In this document: positions 5,938 through 6,477 of the stretch, piece after piece | Position numbering within the stretch: the first letter of the stretch is position 1 | How the letters are laid out: each line of letters begins with the position of its first letter | Source: Lachnospiraceae bacterium UBA6998 | GTDB taxonomy: Bacteria; Bacillota; Clostridia; Lachnospirales; Lachnospiraceae | DNA length: 6,477 bases | Direction of reading: 5' to 3' | Assembly: GCA_002448395.1 (NCBI GenBank) | Contig: DJXS01000118.1 | Coordinates: forward strand, 3,888 to 10,364 | Position numbers and translations under genes: made by a program | The notes under the pieces: model-generated | The model's database searches: none | What the model saw: the letters and a program-made list of their open reading frames with translations, nothing else | Told to the model about the DNA's origin: nothing

Positions 5938-6477
5938 TTACATTTGTTCCAGGATAAAACTTTTCACACCTTCGAGGGAACTCTCTTTCCAGGCACCTTC
6001 TTCGGCCTTCTCGGCGATGGGGCAGATAATGTGGAAATCAAGACCTTCTCCGATCACTCGGCCGCTGCGCCTGGGGTTCATAAGATTTTCTTCCCAGTCC
6101 GCCTCAGTGGCATTTTTGTATTTGTCCGGGTAGAGGAAGACCTGCTGGCGCTTGGTGGCGGCGATGAACATCTTGCAGGCGAGGGGAATGAGTTTATTAT
6201 ATTCGTCCTCCTGAATGTCCACGAAGATCCCGGGAAGTTCCGCACTCACGATGTGCTCATTGCTGCGGTCGATCCTAAGGCCGTGGGCAGTGAAGGAATA
6301 ACCGTCTTTCGTAAAGTGCAGTTGCAGGACAATGCCCTTATCGGTGTTGAACTGCGCGCGCTGGTAAGGCGTATCAAAAATGAAATTGCCCAGAGAGTAG
6401 AAGATCGCCTTATCCCCGACGAGCTCATAGTTCATAGGAACATGCGGGTGGTGGGAGACGACGATGTCGGCGCCCAT
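5938..6477 (-). CDS. CapA/PgsA-like family protein, C-terminal part (cut by window edge)
   Basis: The 179 visible residues end at a TAA at 5938-5940. The reading frame is open to the right edge of the window. The first visible codon is ATG, but it is very probably internal, because family members carry a substantial domain before this point. MGADIVVSHHPHVP (1-14) holds the conserved HHPH motif, a likely metal-ligand element of the calcineurin-like fold of CapA-type proteins. FYSLGNFIFD (26-35) is the second family hallmark. Beyond about residue 90 the sequence leaves the familiar core and forms a more polar C-terminal extension of about 90 residues with no motif I recognise. CapA/PgsA proteins are named for poly-gamma-glutamate capsule synthesis, but many clostridial members occur outside such loci and have unproven roles. 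The gene converges on the transporter operon and shares its terminator; a functional link is not implied. Whether it has a signal or anchor segment cannot be seen here. Confidence 0.87.
   Translation of the reverse strand: MGADIVVSHHPHVPMNYELVGDKAIFYSLGNFIFDTPYQRAQFNTDKGIVLQLHFTKDGYSFTAHGLRIDRSNEHIVSAELPGIFVDIQEDEYNKLIPLACKMFIAATKRQQVFLYPDKYKNATEADWEENLMNPRRSGRVIGEGLDFHIICPIAEKAEEGAWKESSLEGVKSFILEQM

Noticed and set aside
1..6477. CRISPR array, tRNA or rRNA genes, insertion sequence or prophage traces.
   Set aside because: No regularly spaced repeats, tRNA-like cloverleaf, rRNA core sequence, transposase motif or terminal inverted repeats were seen. The window is a compact chromosomal operon plus one converging gene.

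Overview
The window carries one ABC-importer operon on the + strand and, converging on it, the 3' end of an unrelated gene on the - strand. The organism is most likely an anaerobic Firmicute of the class Clostridia (Lachnospiraceae or a relative). The reasons are a Gram-positive-style lipoprotein binding protein, strong AAGGAGG-type ribosome sites, a textbook sigma-A promoter, roughly balanced G+C by eye, and a binding protein of a type (DUF3798) that I associate with Clostridia. The taxonomic assignment is inference.

Layout. Bases 1-148 are a regulatory region: an AT-rich start, a 7-bp inverted repeat (36-60), a near-consensus promoter TTGACC-N17-TATAAT (76-104), and a 9-bp tandem repeat over the -10 box and expected transcription start (102-123). 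Next come a lipid-anchored solute-binding protein (149-1423), a 182-bp gap holding a strong hairpin with an imperfect T tract (1487-1528), a double-domain ATPase of the RbsA/MglA type (1606-3198), two different permeases of the BPD_transp_2 type (3213-4259 and 4256-5398), and a small membrane-anchored protein of unknown function (5395-5862). The last three genes are chained by ATGA stop/start overlaps. A hairpin terminator at 5871-5908 ends the operon. The - strand gene (5938 to beyond the right edge) is the C-terminal part of a CapA/PgsA-like protein and reads toward the same terminator.

How the genes work together. The lipoprotein should capture a ligand outside the cell and deliver it to a heterodimeric channel made of the two permeases. 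The fused two-domain ATPase would power uptake, probably from one fully competent composite ATP site. The hairpin after the first gene probably lets the binding protein be made in excess over the membrane components. The gene order (binding protein, one double ATPase, two unlike permeases) resembles nucleoside (BMP/Nup type) and AI-2 (Lsr) importers more than the single-permease ribose or galactose systems. The binding protein, however, belongs to a family with no assigned substrate. The small fifth gene is the most intriguing part: it is translationally coupled to the second permease and looks like a dedicated extracytoplasmic accessory subunit. No regulator, kinase or catabolic enzyme lies in the window to reveal the ligand.
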